From JBHIER01 sp046760705 [NCBI: bacterium] (GTDB lineage: Bacteria; JBHIER01; G020348925): a stretch of DNA of 7,144 bases. The position numbers and the translations under genes are program-made. Below are positions 1 through 6,501 of this stretch, in pieces. Each line of letters opens with the position of its first letter. The first letter of the stretch is position 1. Where the stretch lies: assembly GCA_046760705.1 (NCBI GenBank), contig JBHIER010000171.1, forward strand, positions 1-7,144, read 5' to 3'. The notes beneath the pieces were generated by a model, which made no database searches, was not told where the DNA came from, and was given only the letters and a program-made list of their open reading frames with translations.

Positions 1-114
1 GGACGTCCCACGTACGAGGAACAGGTTCCAACTCTCGGGGCCGGGCCTTTGGTTGGACAGGCTCTACGGCACAGCATTGAGGAGTACGAGGTGTTAAAGG
101 AGGAGTTCGTCTAA
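1..114 (+). CDS. C-terminal end of an unidentified protein (partial)
   Basis: Reading from base 1 gives 37 codons and a TAA stop; the gene begins outside the window. The visible end is soluble and charged. It has a glycine/proline-containing segment (LGAGPLVGQAL) followed by an acidic amphipathic helix ending EEYEVLKEEFV. There is no membrane segment and no cysteine cluster. I do not recognise the family. It lies in the same direction as the flavodiiron gene, 119 bases upstream of it, with a copy of a dispersed repeat in the gap, so co-transcription is possible but not shown. The reading frame is supported by protein-like composition and by an ordinary stop followed by non-coding-looking sequence. 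Confidence 0.55.
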   Translation, partial: GRPTYEEQVPTLGAGPLVGQALRHSIEEYEVLKEEFV

Positions 115-131
115 CTATATTCCTCCAATGT

Positions 132-152
132 GCTCTGCTTGAGCCGGAATGA
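132..152 (+). repeat. Dispersed repeat, copy 1 (ends AGCCGGAATGA)
   Basis: This 21-base stretch matches the minus strand at 6656-6676 at 20 of 21 positions; the one difference is G against C at position 141. Its 3' end, CCGGAATGACAG, resembles the ends of the copies at 1571-1609 and 5130-5169. It lies between the first, partial gene and the flavodiiron gene. Confidence 0.6.
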
Positions 153-224
153 CAGTGCATAGCTGAATAGCCACTAATCGAGTATATCAAGGTTTATCCC
201 CTTGAAGAAGTGACTTTTTTAGAT

Positions 225-233
225 GGAGGTGAG
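225..233 (+). promoter_or_regulatory. Ribosome binding site of the flavodiiron gene
   Basis: GGAGGTGAG directly precedes ATG 234, and GGAGGTGA matches the full anti-Shine-Dalgarno sequence. This favours ATG 234 over the in-frame GTG at 210, which has no such site. The same 13 bases (GGAGGTGAGATGA) occur at the ferredoxin start, 1885-1897. The spacing to ATG 234 is short, 4 bases after GGAGG. Confidence 0.7.
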
Positions 234-1283
234 ATGAATAGTATCAAAGTCTGCGACCGGGTCTATTGGGTGGGGGCGGTGGACTGGGATGTGAGGAACT
301 TTCACGGCCATCATTACTCCACCCACAGGGGGACAACATACAACGCTTATTTAGTGCTCGATGAGAAGATAGCTTTGGTGGATTCGGTCTACACGCCCTT
401 CTTTGAGGAGATGCTCTCCAGAATTAAAGGTCTCATCGATCCTGACCAGATCGACTATGTGATTGCTAACCATGGTGAGATCGACCATTCTGGCGGGCTG
501 CCCGAAATCCTCAAGATAGCCAACAAGGCTAAGCTCGTTTGCACTCCAAAGGGCCGGGAGAGCTTGCACAAGCACTTCTATGGCGATTGGGATGTGATCA
601 CAGTGAGGACAGGGGACGAGATAGACCTGGGTGAGAAGAGGTTGCGATTTGTGGAGACGCCAATGCTCCACTGGCCGGATAGCATGTTTACCTACATAGA
701 GAAAGACGCCTTGCTTCTTCCCAACGACGCCTTCGGACAGCATCTGGCCTCATCAGGGAGGTTTGATGACCAAGTCGAAATGAACACCATCATGGAAGAG
801 GCCGCCAAGTACTTTGCCAACATCCTCACTCCCTTCAGTCCTTTGATCGTGAAAAAGATCGATGAGATCACCGAGATGAATCTAAAAATTGAGATCATCG
901 GACCCAGCCACGGTATTATCTGGAGGAGGAATCCGGGAAAGATAATCGAGGCGTATCTTCGCTGGGCCAAGGGTGAAGGGGATCAGAGGATTCTCGTTGT
1001 GTATGAGACGATGTGGGGAAGCACGGGGAAGATGGCCAGGAAGATCGTGGAGGGTATCATCTCCGAGGGTGTGGAGGCCAGACTATACAATCTGGCCACT
1101 GATGAAAGAACCGATATCCTCAAAGAGTTTTTGGAGTCGAAAGCCATGGCCATAGGCTCCTCCACCATCAACCGGGGAGCTCTTCCGCATGTAACTTCCT
1201 TGCTTGAGGAACTGAGGGGATTGAGATTTGTCAATAAGATGGGGGCAGCATTCGGCTCTTACGGCTGGGCAGGGGGGCGGTGA
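234..1283 (+). CDS. Flavodiiron protein (A-type flavoprotein, O2/NO reductase), frameshifted near the C-terminus
   Basis: This cytoplasmic enzyme family reduces O2 to water (or NO to N2O) with electrons from rubredoxin or a similar carrier and protects anaerobes from oxygen. The metallo-beta-lactamase-like domain fills residues 1-250. All diiron ligands are present: H80, E82, D84 and H85 in HGEIDH, H146 in MLHWPD, D165 in LPNDAF and H226 in PSHGIIW. A flavodoxin domain starts near residue 252 with the FMN phosphate loop TMWGST (259-264). The frame stops at 349 residues, just after GSYGW. The missing end of the flavodoxin domain is encoded in the -1 frame to 1444, and restoring it gives 403 residues, the usual length. 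ATG 234 is chosen for its GGAGGTGAG site. The cause may be a sequencing error, a real mutation or recoding. Family assignment is very secure; activity of the product as read is not. Confidence 0.93.
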   Translation: MNSIKVCDRVYWVGAVDWDVRNFHGHHYSTHRGTTYNAYLVLDEKIALVDSVYTPFFEEMLSRIKGLIDPDQIDYVIANHGEIDHSGGLPEILKIANKAKLVCTPKGRESLHKHFYGDWDVITVRTGDEIDLGEKRLRFVETPMLHWPDSMFTYIEKDALLLPNDAFGQHLASSGRFDDQVEMNTIMEEAAKYFANILTPFSPLIVKKIDEITEMNLKIEIIGPSHGIIWRRNPGKIIEAYLRWAKGEGDQRILVVYETMWGSTGKMARKIVEGIISEGVEARLYNLATDERTDILKEFLESKAMAIGSSTINRGALPHVTSLLEELRGLRFVNKMGAAFGSYGWAGGR

Positions 1284-1444
1284 AGACCATTGAGGAGTCT
1301 CTCCATAGAGCACGAATTGAGGTGGCCGCACCTGGTCTCTCCATTCAATATGTGCCAGAGGAAGGGGAGCTGGTCCGATGTTTTGGGTTCGGAAGGGAAT
1401 TGGCAGAGAAAGTAAAGACGAGTTCGGACAGTAAGTTGAAATAG
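1277..1444 (+). pseudogene. Out-of-frame C-terminal tail of the flavodiiron protein
   Basis: One extra G in the run at 1272-1277 would join GSYGWAGG to AVKTIEESL and continue 56 codons to TAG 1442-1444. The tail has the features expected at the end of the flavodoxin domain: an amphipathic helix (VKTIEESLHRA), the segment PGLSIQYVPEEGEL and a closing helix (FGFGRELAEKV). The upstream stop overlaps a GTG of this frame as GTGA (1280-1283), so re-initiation could in principle make the tail as a separate peptide. A simple one-base deletion or homopolymer error is the plainest explanation. Confidence 0.8.
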
Positions 1445-1465
1445 GAGAAATTCCGGGAGGCAGTC

Positions 1466-1606
1466 ATGGCCAAGAGAGAGCAGACTCCCACAGAAGACTT
1501 GAACTTAAACAGTATCGTCTCAAGACAATTTGATAAGGCAGCGGCCACGCTCAAGCTTCCTGAGGGTCGCCAGAACAGACTTATTTCAGGAGATGGTTCA
1601 GAATGA
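1466..1606 (+). pseudogene. N-terminal remnant of a Glu/Leu/Phe/Val dehydrogenase (glutamate dehydrogenase)
   Basis: An ATG with a good ribosome site (GGGAGG at 1455-1460, 5-base spacer) opens a 46-codon frame. Residues 12-36 (LNLNSIVSRQFDKAAATLKL onward) resemble the N-terminal helix of glutamate dehydrogenases, where a pattern such as NPFEIAQxQFDxAAxxLxL precedes the first beta strand. The likeness ends near codon 36, where a dispersed repeat starts (1571), and the frame stops at TGA 1604-1606. The Rossmann and catalytic domains of the roughly 420-residue enzyme are absent here. It starts 21 bases after the flavodiiron tail, as if once in the same operon. The call is from memory of the family and the match is short. 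Confidence 0.55.
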
Positions 1607-1609
1607 CAG
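1571..1609 (+). repeat. Dispersed repeat, copy 2, at the breakpoint of the dehydrogenase remnant
   Basis: This aligns with 5130-5169 at about 33 of 40 positions with one gap. Shared blocks are AACAG, ATTCAGGA-like sequence, TGGTTC and GAATGACAG. On the minus strand it reads CHSEPSPEISLF, against CHSEPGPESSLF for the copy at 5130-5169. This is the kind of spurious peptide small dispersed repeats give in many bacterial genomes. Confidence 0.65.
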
Positions 1610-1893
1610 GGAAACAAGTCCCCTTCGGACAGACACTATTCAGTGCCCATGGCTCAAGAAGAGGAAACGAATCGTGAATTTGGTCACGGGTGGTCCAAGC
1701 TATTGGGGAGAAGCTGGTCTTGTTCTCTCTCAGATTTGTGGAATTCTGGTTGACAGAAGGCGATGCGAAGACTATTTTTCGGGCGATGCGGCTCCGAAAC
1801 CCATTCCAGGTCACCCTGGATCGAGCCAGGCGATAGAATGCTGTTTGCATATGTGTAACGTTAAGATTGGTATATTCTAACATAGGAGGTGAG
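1610..1893 (+). other. Gap between dehydrogenase remnant and ferredoxin, no supported gene
   Basis: No intact gene is convincing here. A frame at 1690-1836 (GTG start, 48 codons) looks somewhat protein-like, with the segment FRAMRLRNPFQVTLDRARR, but it has no ribosome site and I do not recognise it. It may be a fragment of a lost gene. Upstream of the ferredoxin, TTGCAT (1845-1850) and TATATT (1871-1876) resemble promoter boxes, but the 20-base spacer is too long for a confident call. Confidence 0.4.
1885..1893 (+). promoter_or_regulatory. Ribosome binding site of the ferredoxin
   Basis: GGAGGTGAG is followed by two in-frame ATG codons, 1894 and 1897. After GGAGG the spacing is 4 bases to the first and 7 to the second. 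The second is the better spaced and gives the N-terminus typical of the family. Confidence 0.7.
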
Positions 1894-1896
1894 ATG

Positions 1897-2085
1897 ATGA
1901 GAGCCATAGTCGACGCAGATCTGTGCACCGGCTGTGAGCTATGCACGGAGACCTGTCCAGAGGTGTTCCAGATGGAGGACGATATTGCCGTTTCAAGCGT
2001 GGATGTGATCCCTATCGATGCGGTCGAGTGTGCCAGAGAGGCAGCCGAGGAGTGTCCAGTGGAGGCGATCGTCCTCGAGGAGTAG
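1897..2085 (+). CDS. Single-cluster [4Fe-4S] ferredoxin
   Basis: This 62-residue acidic electron carrier acts in the cytoplasm. Cysteines C10, C13 and C16 (LCTGCELC) plus C53 (EECPVEA) fit the four ligands of one [4Fe-4S] cluster. C20 (ETCPEVF) and C45 lie where Thermotoga maritima and Desulfovibrio gigas ferredoxins have an extra cysteine pair that can form a disulfide. There is no second CxxCxxC motif, so this is not a two-cluster clostridial ferredoxin. The protein is strongly acidic, as expected for docking to redox partners. The start could also be ATG 1894, adding one Met. It lies between the flavodiiron region and the ribonucleotide reductase and may feed electrons to a local flavoenzyme; that partnership is inferred from position only. 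Confidence 0.93.
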   Translation: MRAIVDADLCTGCELCTETCPEVFQMEDDIAVSSVDVIPIDAVECAREAAEECPVEAIVLEE

Positions 2086-2130
2086 CGGCTTCAACCCTGT
2101 TTAGGAAATCGGATTTATTACATTCCCTGG

Positions 2131-2170
2131 CCCCGTCCCGCTGCCCTGGGCGGAGCGGGGCGGGGTATTT
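2131..2170 (+). terminator. Strong GC hairpin, probable intrinsic terminator after the ferredoxin
   Basis: CCCCGTCCCGCT (2131-2142) pairs with AGCGGGGCGGGG (2154-2165) over 12 bp with one G-U pair, around an 11-base loop that can itself pair partly. It is followed by TATTTC, a weak U-tract. It lies 46 bases after the ferredoxin stop and 48 before the NrdJ start, so it could end the ferredoxin transcript or act as a leader structure for nrdJ. Confidence 0.6.
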
Positions 2171-2212
2171 CGACACCGGTGGTGCCGGGGAGTGGTTGGT
2201 GGCAGGAGAAAG

Positions 2213-4297
2213 ATGAAACGGTTCACTCACATCCGTAAGAGAGACGGACGTATACAGCCCTTTCGCCGTTCAAAAATCGCCTCGGCCATTGAAGGTGCCC
2301 TGAGGGAGGTGGGGATTGGGGATGGGGCGCTGGCCGACCGGCTGGCCCGCCAGACGGTGGAACTGTTAGAGCAGAGGTATCCGGGGAAGATTGCCGAGCT
2401 GGAGAAGGTCCAGGATACGGTGGAAGAGGTTCTGGTTCAGAATAATCTGGCTGCCGCCGCCAAGGCATACATTTTGTACCGTCAGAGGCATGCTGAGGCC
2501 CGTCTGGCCAAGCGGATTTTAGGGGTGGCCGACGAACTGAAACTGAGCCTCAATGCCACCAGAGTCTTAGAGAAACGGTATCTGAGAAAGGACGAGGAGG
2601 GTCGGGTGATCGAGACGCCGCAGTCCATGTTTGAGCGAGTGGCCCGGGCAGTGGCCGAGCCGGATGTCGACTTCGGCGGTCGGGGCCCGGCGGCTGAAGC
2701 CGAAGAGAAGTTCCTCTCCACGATGACCCGTCTGGAGTTCTTGCCCAATTCACCCACCCTGATGAACGGCGGCACGGAGGTGGGCCAGTTGTCGGCCTGC
2801 TTCACACTGCCTGTGGACGATTCCATGGAGAGCATCTTTGGGACGCTGAAAGAGATGGCCCTCATCCATCAATCCGGCGGAGGGACCGGGTTCTCCTTCA
2901 GCCGATTGCGGCCGAAAGGGGACGTGGTCAGATCGACCCAGGGCATCGCCTCAGGCCCTGTCTCCTTCATGGCCATCTACGATGCGGCCACCGATGTCAT
3001 CCGTCAGGGCGGTCGGCGGCGCGGAGCCAACATGGGCATTCTGAGGGTCGATCACCCCGACATCATGGAGTTCATCAACGCCAAACAGGACGGGCGATCC
3101 TTTCGAAATTTTAACCTGTCCGTGGCCGTGACCGATGCTTATATGCGATGTCTGGATCGGAACGGTACCTTCGCTTTAGTGAACCCGCGCACCCACGAGG
3201 TTCAACGACAGATGAAGGCCAGGGAGATCTTCCGGGCCATGGTGACCAGCGCCCGGGAGATCGGCGACCCCGGGGCCATCTTTATCGACGCCGTAAACCG
3301 CAGGAATCCGACCCCCCATCTGGGCCAGATGGAGAGCACCAATCCCTGCGGGGAGATGCCTTTGCTGCCTTACGAAAGCTGCAATCTCGGCTCGATCAAC
3401 CTGGGAAAGATGGTGGTCGATGGGGCTGTCGACTGGGAGAGACTGGAGCGGGTGGTCAGGACGGCCGTTCACTTTTTGGACAATGTCATAGAGGCCAACA
3501 CGTTTCCGCTCCCCCAGATTGAGTCCATGACCAAGACCAATCGCAAGATCGGACTGGGCGTGATGGGCTTTTCCGACCTGCTCATTCTGCTCGGTCTGCC
3601 GTACAACTCTGAACAGGCGCGGAGGATGGGGGCAAAGCTGATGAGGTTCATCAGCCAGAAGGCCCGGCAGGCCTCCGTAGAGTTGGGCCGAAGCCGAGGC
3701 TCCTTCCCCCATTTTGAAAAAAGCGTCTGGCCCAAGCGCGGGCTCGATGCCCTGCGCAACGCGACGCTGACCACCATCGCCCCGACAGGCACCATCAGCC
3801 TCATCGCCGGTGCCTCCAGCGGCATCGAACCGCTCTTTGCCCTCTCCTTTCGGCGCTATATATTGGAGGGAACGGAACTGTTGGAGGTTCACCCCATCTT
3901 TGAGCAGACCCTACGAGAGCGCAACCTGTACAGCCAGGATCTCATGGCCGAGGTGGCCAGAGAGGGCTCGATACAGCGAACCAAAGCTCTGCCCAGGGAT
4001 GTGCGCAGACTCTTTGTGACCAGCATGGACATCGCACCCGCGGATCATGTGGCCATGCAGGCCACCTTCCAGCGCCACGTCGACAACGCTGTCTCCAAGA
4101 CCGTCAACCTGCCTGAGACGGCCACCGTGGACCAAGTGCGGCAGATCTATCTTCTGGCCTACCGATTGAAGTGTAAGGGGATCACGGTCTACCGGTTTGG
4201 CAGTAGGGCCGAGCAGCCAGTCTCCTGGGGCCGGCCGGAGCTGATCCTGGAACCCGAGGAGACAGGAGGCTGCTCACCGGAACGGTGCTTTTACTGA
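2213..4297 (+). CDS. nrdJ: Adenosylcobalamin-dependent (class II) ribonucleoside-diphosphate reductase
   Basis: It reduces ribonucleotides to deoxyribonucleotides for DNA synthesis, using a thiyl radical generated from adenosylcobalamin, without need of O2. The 694-residue product starts with an ATP-cone (about residues 3-93, RKRDGRIQPFRRSKIASAI onward), which binds the activity-regulating nucleotide. The ten-stranded barrel carries C196 (SACF) and C390 (ESCNLGS) as the active-site redox pair. C379 in NPCGE (N377, E381) is the thiyl radical site; the 11-residue spacing of C379 and C390 matches the T. maritima enzyme. GGGTGFSFS and NLSVAVTD are further family blocks. The C-terminus ends in C687-x4-C692, a likely shuttle pair, with no zinc ribbon. 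ATG 2213 has AGGAG at 2204-2208, and tandem stops TGA TAA end the gene. No small subunit or NrdR gene is visible, and I saw no B12 riboswitch. Confidence 0.95.
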   Translation: MKRFTHIRKRDGRIQPFRRSKIASAIEGALREVGIGDGALADRLARQTVELLEQRYPGKIAELEKVQDTVEEVLVQNNLAAAAKAYILYRQRHAEARLAKRILGVADELKLSLNATRVLEKRYLRKDEEGRVIETPQSMFERVARAVAEPDVDFGGRGPAAEAEEKFLSTMTRLEFLPNSPTLMNGGTEVGQLSACFTLPVDDSMESIFGTLKEMALIHQSGGGTGFSFSRLRPKGDVVRSTQGIASGPVSFMAIYDAATDVIRQGGRRRGANMGILRVDHPDIMEFINAKQDGRSFRNFNLSVAVTDAYMRCLDRNGTFALVNPRTHEVQRQMKAREIFRAMVTSAREIGDPGAIFIDAVNRRNPTPHLGQMESTNPCGEMPLLPYESCNLGSINLGKMVVDGAVDWERLERVVRTAVHFLDNVIEANTFPLPQIESMTKTNRKIGLGVMGFSDLLILLGLPYNSEQARRMGAKLMRFISQKARQASVELGRSRGSFPHFEKSVWPKRGLDALRNATLTTIAPTGTISLIAGASSGIEPLFALSFRRYILEGTELLEVHPIFEQTLRERNLYSQDLMAEVAREGSIQRTKALPRDVRRLFVTSMDIAPADHVAMQATFQRHVDNAVSKTVNLPETATVDQVRQIYLLAYRLKCKGITVYRFGSRAEQPVSWGRPELILEPEETGGCSPERCFY

Positions 4298-4316
4298 TAA
4301 GGGAACAGGAGGAATT

Positions 4317-5108
4317 TTGGACCTGGGTCTCAAAGGCAAGGCGGCCATTGTCGGAGGTGCGAGTCGTGGCTTGGGCCGGGCGGTAGCCTTAGCTTTGGCT
4401 AGAGAAGGCGTCAACGTAACCCTCTGTGCTCGCCACTCGAACCTCTTGAAAAAGACAGCCGAAGAGATTGAGAGAACAGTCGGAGTCCGGGCTCTGCCCC
4501 TTCGGGTCGATCAATCTCAATGCGGCGACATTAAGAAAATTGTGGAGCACACGTTACATACTTTTGGTCGGATTGACATCCTCTTTACCAACACAGGCGG
4601 TCCCCCTCTCGGCAACTTTTTCGATCTCACCGACGAAGATTGGCAGCAGGCTTACGAGCAACTGCTGCTGTATGTGGTCCGTATGTGCCGGGAAGTCGTC
4701 CCCCACATGAGGAGACGGGGTGGGGGGCGGATCATCAACAACACCTCTGTGGCCGTCAAAGAGCCGTACGAAGATCTGCTGCTGTCCAACGTCTTTCGGG
4801 TAGGTGTGGTCAGTCTGGCCAAGACGCTCTCCAGACAGTTGGCCAGAGATAACATTCTCATCAACAACATCTGCCCGGGATTTACCAGGACCGATCGGGC
4901 CCTCGAACTCCTCGGGGAGCGGGCCGAGGCCCGGGGCATCTCTCTGGAGGAGATGGAAAAGCTTACGGCCGGCGAGATTCCGCTCGGATTCATCCCCCAT
5001 CCCGAAGGTGTGGCCGACCTCGTACTCTTTCTGGCCTCTGAGCGGGCAGGCAGTATTACGGGGACTACGATTCAGGTGGACGGTGGTTATATTAAAGGGC
5101 TCTTGTAA
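4317..5108 (+). CDS. Short-chain dehydrogenase/reductase family protein with degenerate catalytic tetrad
   Basis: This 263-residue protein has a Rossmann fold of FabG-like type. GGASRGLG (13-20) is the cofactor loop, with Gly instead of the usual first Thr. NTGGPP (92-97) stands for the NNAG motif, and PGFTRTD and the C-terminal ITGTTIQVDGGY are typical of the family. The catalytic Ser is kept (S144). The position 13 residues on, normally Tyr, is S157, the Lys position is R161, and the helix Asn appears replaced by Leu (near 117). A related SDR subgroup has SNAxR in place of YxxxK, so the replacement may be a subgroup trait rather than decay. Substrate is unknown. The start is a TTG behind AGGAGG (4307-4312, 4-base spacer). 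It begins 19 bases after nrdJ and is probably co-transcribed with it. Confidence 0.9.
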   Translation: MDLGLKGKAAIVGGASRGLGRAVALALAREGVNVTLCARHSNLLKKTAEEIERTVGVRALPLRVDQSQCGDIKKIVEHTLHTFGRIDILFTNTGGPPLGNFFDLTDEDWQQAYEQLLLYVVRMCREVVPHMRRRGGGRIINNTSVAVKEPYEDLLLSNVFRVGVVSLAKTLSRQLARDNILINNICPGFTRTDRALELLGERAEARGISLEEMEKLTAGEIPLGFIPHPEGVADLVLFLASERAGSITGTTIQVDGGYIKGLL

Positions 5109-5129
5109 CGTCTTGTCATGAACTTGTTT

Positions 5130-5226
5130 CAGAAACAGGCTTGATTCAGGACCTGGTTCGGAATGACAGAGTGAGACCAAATGTCATTCCGAATCCTGTT
5201 CTGAATTCATTTCAGAATTGTTTCAG
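5130..5226. repeat. Two dispersed-repeat copies in inverted orientation, forming a long hairpin
   Basis: The plus-strand copy (5130-5169) and a minus-strand copy (about 5182-5226) face each other. TTCGGAATGACA at 5157-5168 pairs perfectly with TGTCATTCCGAA at 5182-5193 around a 13-base loop. Pairing continues outward imperfectly through the GATTCAG-like and GAAACA-like blocks. The plus copy is the close relative of 1571-1609. The structure sits between the SDR gene and the FAD oxidoreductase and could shape the 3' end of the upstream mRNA, but no U-tract follows. Confidence 0.75.
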
Positions 5227-5289
5227 TATCTAAGGGGTTGGGGTCTAGAGGAGAGCTCGGTGTCTCCCCGTTGAAGAGAGGAGTTACCC

Positions 5290-6501
5290 ATGAAGGTGGT
5301 CATTATCGGAAACGGCCCGGCTGGCATTACGGCTGCCAAAACCATTCATGAACTCAACCCAGAGGTCGGGATCGAAGTCTATTCGCAGGAGGGCCACCCT
5401 TACTACTTCAGGCCGAAGTTGCCCGATCTTTTGGGGGGTTCGGTCGAACCCGAGGAGATTTACGCTTACTCCGAAGAGTGGTATCACCGGCGGAACATCG
5501 GAGTCCATCTGAGGGTTACGGTGACCCAGATCCTCCCCGCTCGGAAGGAGATCGTCCTCGAAGGTGGAGCGAGGGTGAGCTATGACTCACTGCTTCTGGC
5601 CGCCGGCAGCCGCTGTTTGGTACCACCCATCAGAGGCGTTGATAAGGAGGGCGTCTTCACCCTGCGCACCATCGAGGACGCCGCAGAGATCAAAAGGTAT
5701 GCGAAAGGCTGCAAGAGGGCCATCGTCATCGGTGGGGGGCTGTTGGGTCTCGAGGCATCGCGGGGATTACGGTCTTTGGGCCTGGAGGTCACGGTGGTCG
5801 AATTCCTCCACCGACTGTTGCCCCGCCAACTGGACGAGGAGGGTGCCTCCCTTCTGAGGACAAAGATCGAAGAGATGGAGATACAGGTGCTGCTGAGTGC
5901 CGAGTCCGAGGAGATCTTAGGGGAGGGCATAGTGACCGGACTGTTGCTCAAGGATGGGCGAAAAATTGAGGGTGACCTCATCCTCATTTCGGCTGGCATT
6001 CGGGCCAACGTTGAGATCGCCCGGGAGGCAGGCATAGCCGTTGGGAAAGGCGTTCTCGTGGATGAGCACATGAGGACTGGGGTTGAGGAAGTCTATGCGG
6101 CCGGCGATGTGGCCGAGTTTCAGGGCAGAATGTACGGCATCATTCCGGCTGCCATCGATCAGGCCAAAGTTGCCGGCGCCAACATGGCGGGCAACGAGAG
6201 TGTCGAATATGAAGGGACTGTGCCCTATACCACCCTCAAAGTGGTGGGCGTCGATTTGACCTCCATCGGAGTGGCCACGCCGGAAGGGGAGGAATTCAAA
6301 CAGATAAGAAAGATAAACCCAAGGGAGGGTGTCTATAAGAAATTGGTCCTTTGCGAGGGGACGATTGTCGGGGCCATCTTTTTGGGCGACCGCAGGGACG
6401 TAACCCCAGTGAACAAACTCATCACTGGGAAGATCGACGTATCAAAACACGCAGGTCACTTGCTGGACGAGGACTTCGATATGAGGACCCTTATCTCTTG
6501 A
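5290..6501 (+). CDS. NAD(P)/FAD-dependent oxidoreductase, rubredoxin-reductase / NirB-N-terminal-like
   Basis: This soluble flavoprotein of 403 residues belongs to the pyridine nucleotide-disulfide reductase fold. The FAD-binding loop is GNGPAG (7-12). YYFRPKLPDLLGG (38-50) is typical of rubredoxin/ferredoxin reductases and the N-terminal half of NirB. AAGS (104-107) and the GVFTLRTIEDA block follow. The second Rossmann motif IGGGLLGLEAS (147-157) with acidic E171 after VTVV suggests NADH preference. AAGDVAEF (270-277) is the second FAD motif, and residues 310-400 form the C-terminal domain. There is no redox CxxC and no Nox-type active Cys, so direct disulfide or peroxide chemistry is unlikely. 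It most likely passes electrons from NADH to a small iron-sulfur protein. AGAGGAG at 5277-5283 with a 6-base spacer sets ATG 5290. The link to the flavodiiron protein is inferred. Confidence 0.92.
   Translation: MKVVIIGNGPAGITAAKTIHELNPEVGIEVYSQEGHPYYFRPKLPDLLGGSVEPEEIYAYSEEWYHRRNIGVHLRVTVTQILPARKEIVLEGGARVSYDSLLLAAGSRCLVPPIRGVDKEGVFTLRTIEDAAEIKRYAKGCKRAIVIGGGLLGLEASRGLRSLGLEVTVVEFLHRLLPRQLDEEGASLLRTKIEEMEIQVLLSAESEEILGEGIVTGLLLKDGRKIEGDLILISAGIRANVEIAREAGIAVGKGVLVDEHMRTGVEEVYAAGDVAEFQGRMYGIIPAAIDQAKVAGANMAGNESVEYEGTVPYTTLKVVGVDLTSIGVATPEGEEFKQIRKINPREGVYKKLVLCEGTIVGAIFLGDRRDVTPVNKLITGKIDVSKHAGHLLDEDFDMRTLIS

Noticed and set aside
1530-1880. Plus-strand open frame of 116 codons between the dehydrogenase remnant and ferredoxin
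   Set aside because: It runs through the repeat copy, lacks a ribosome site and has no recognisable family pattern.
2086-2212. Cobalamin riboswitch or NrdR box upstream of the B12-dependent reductase
   Set aside because: I could not find the B12 box or an NrdR-like palindrome; only the GC hairpin is present.
3176-3892. Long open frame (238 codons) on the minus strand inside nrdJ
   Set aside because: It lies wholly antisense to a clearly conserved gene, has no ribosome site or recognisable motif, and is a by-product of the GC-rich codon use of nrdJ.
4554-5180. Minus-strand open frame of 208 codons opposite the SDR gene
   Set aside because: Its start lies in the dispersed repeat (CHSEPGPESSLF) and the remainder is the shadow of the SDR coding strand.
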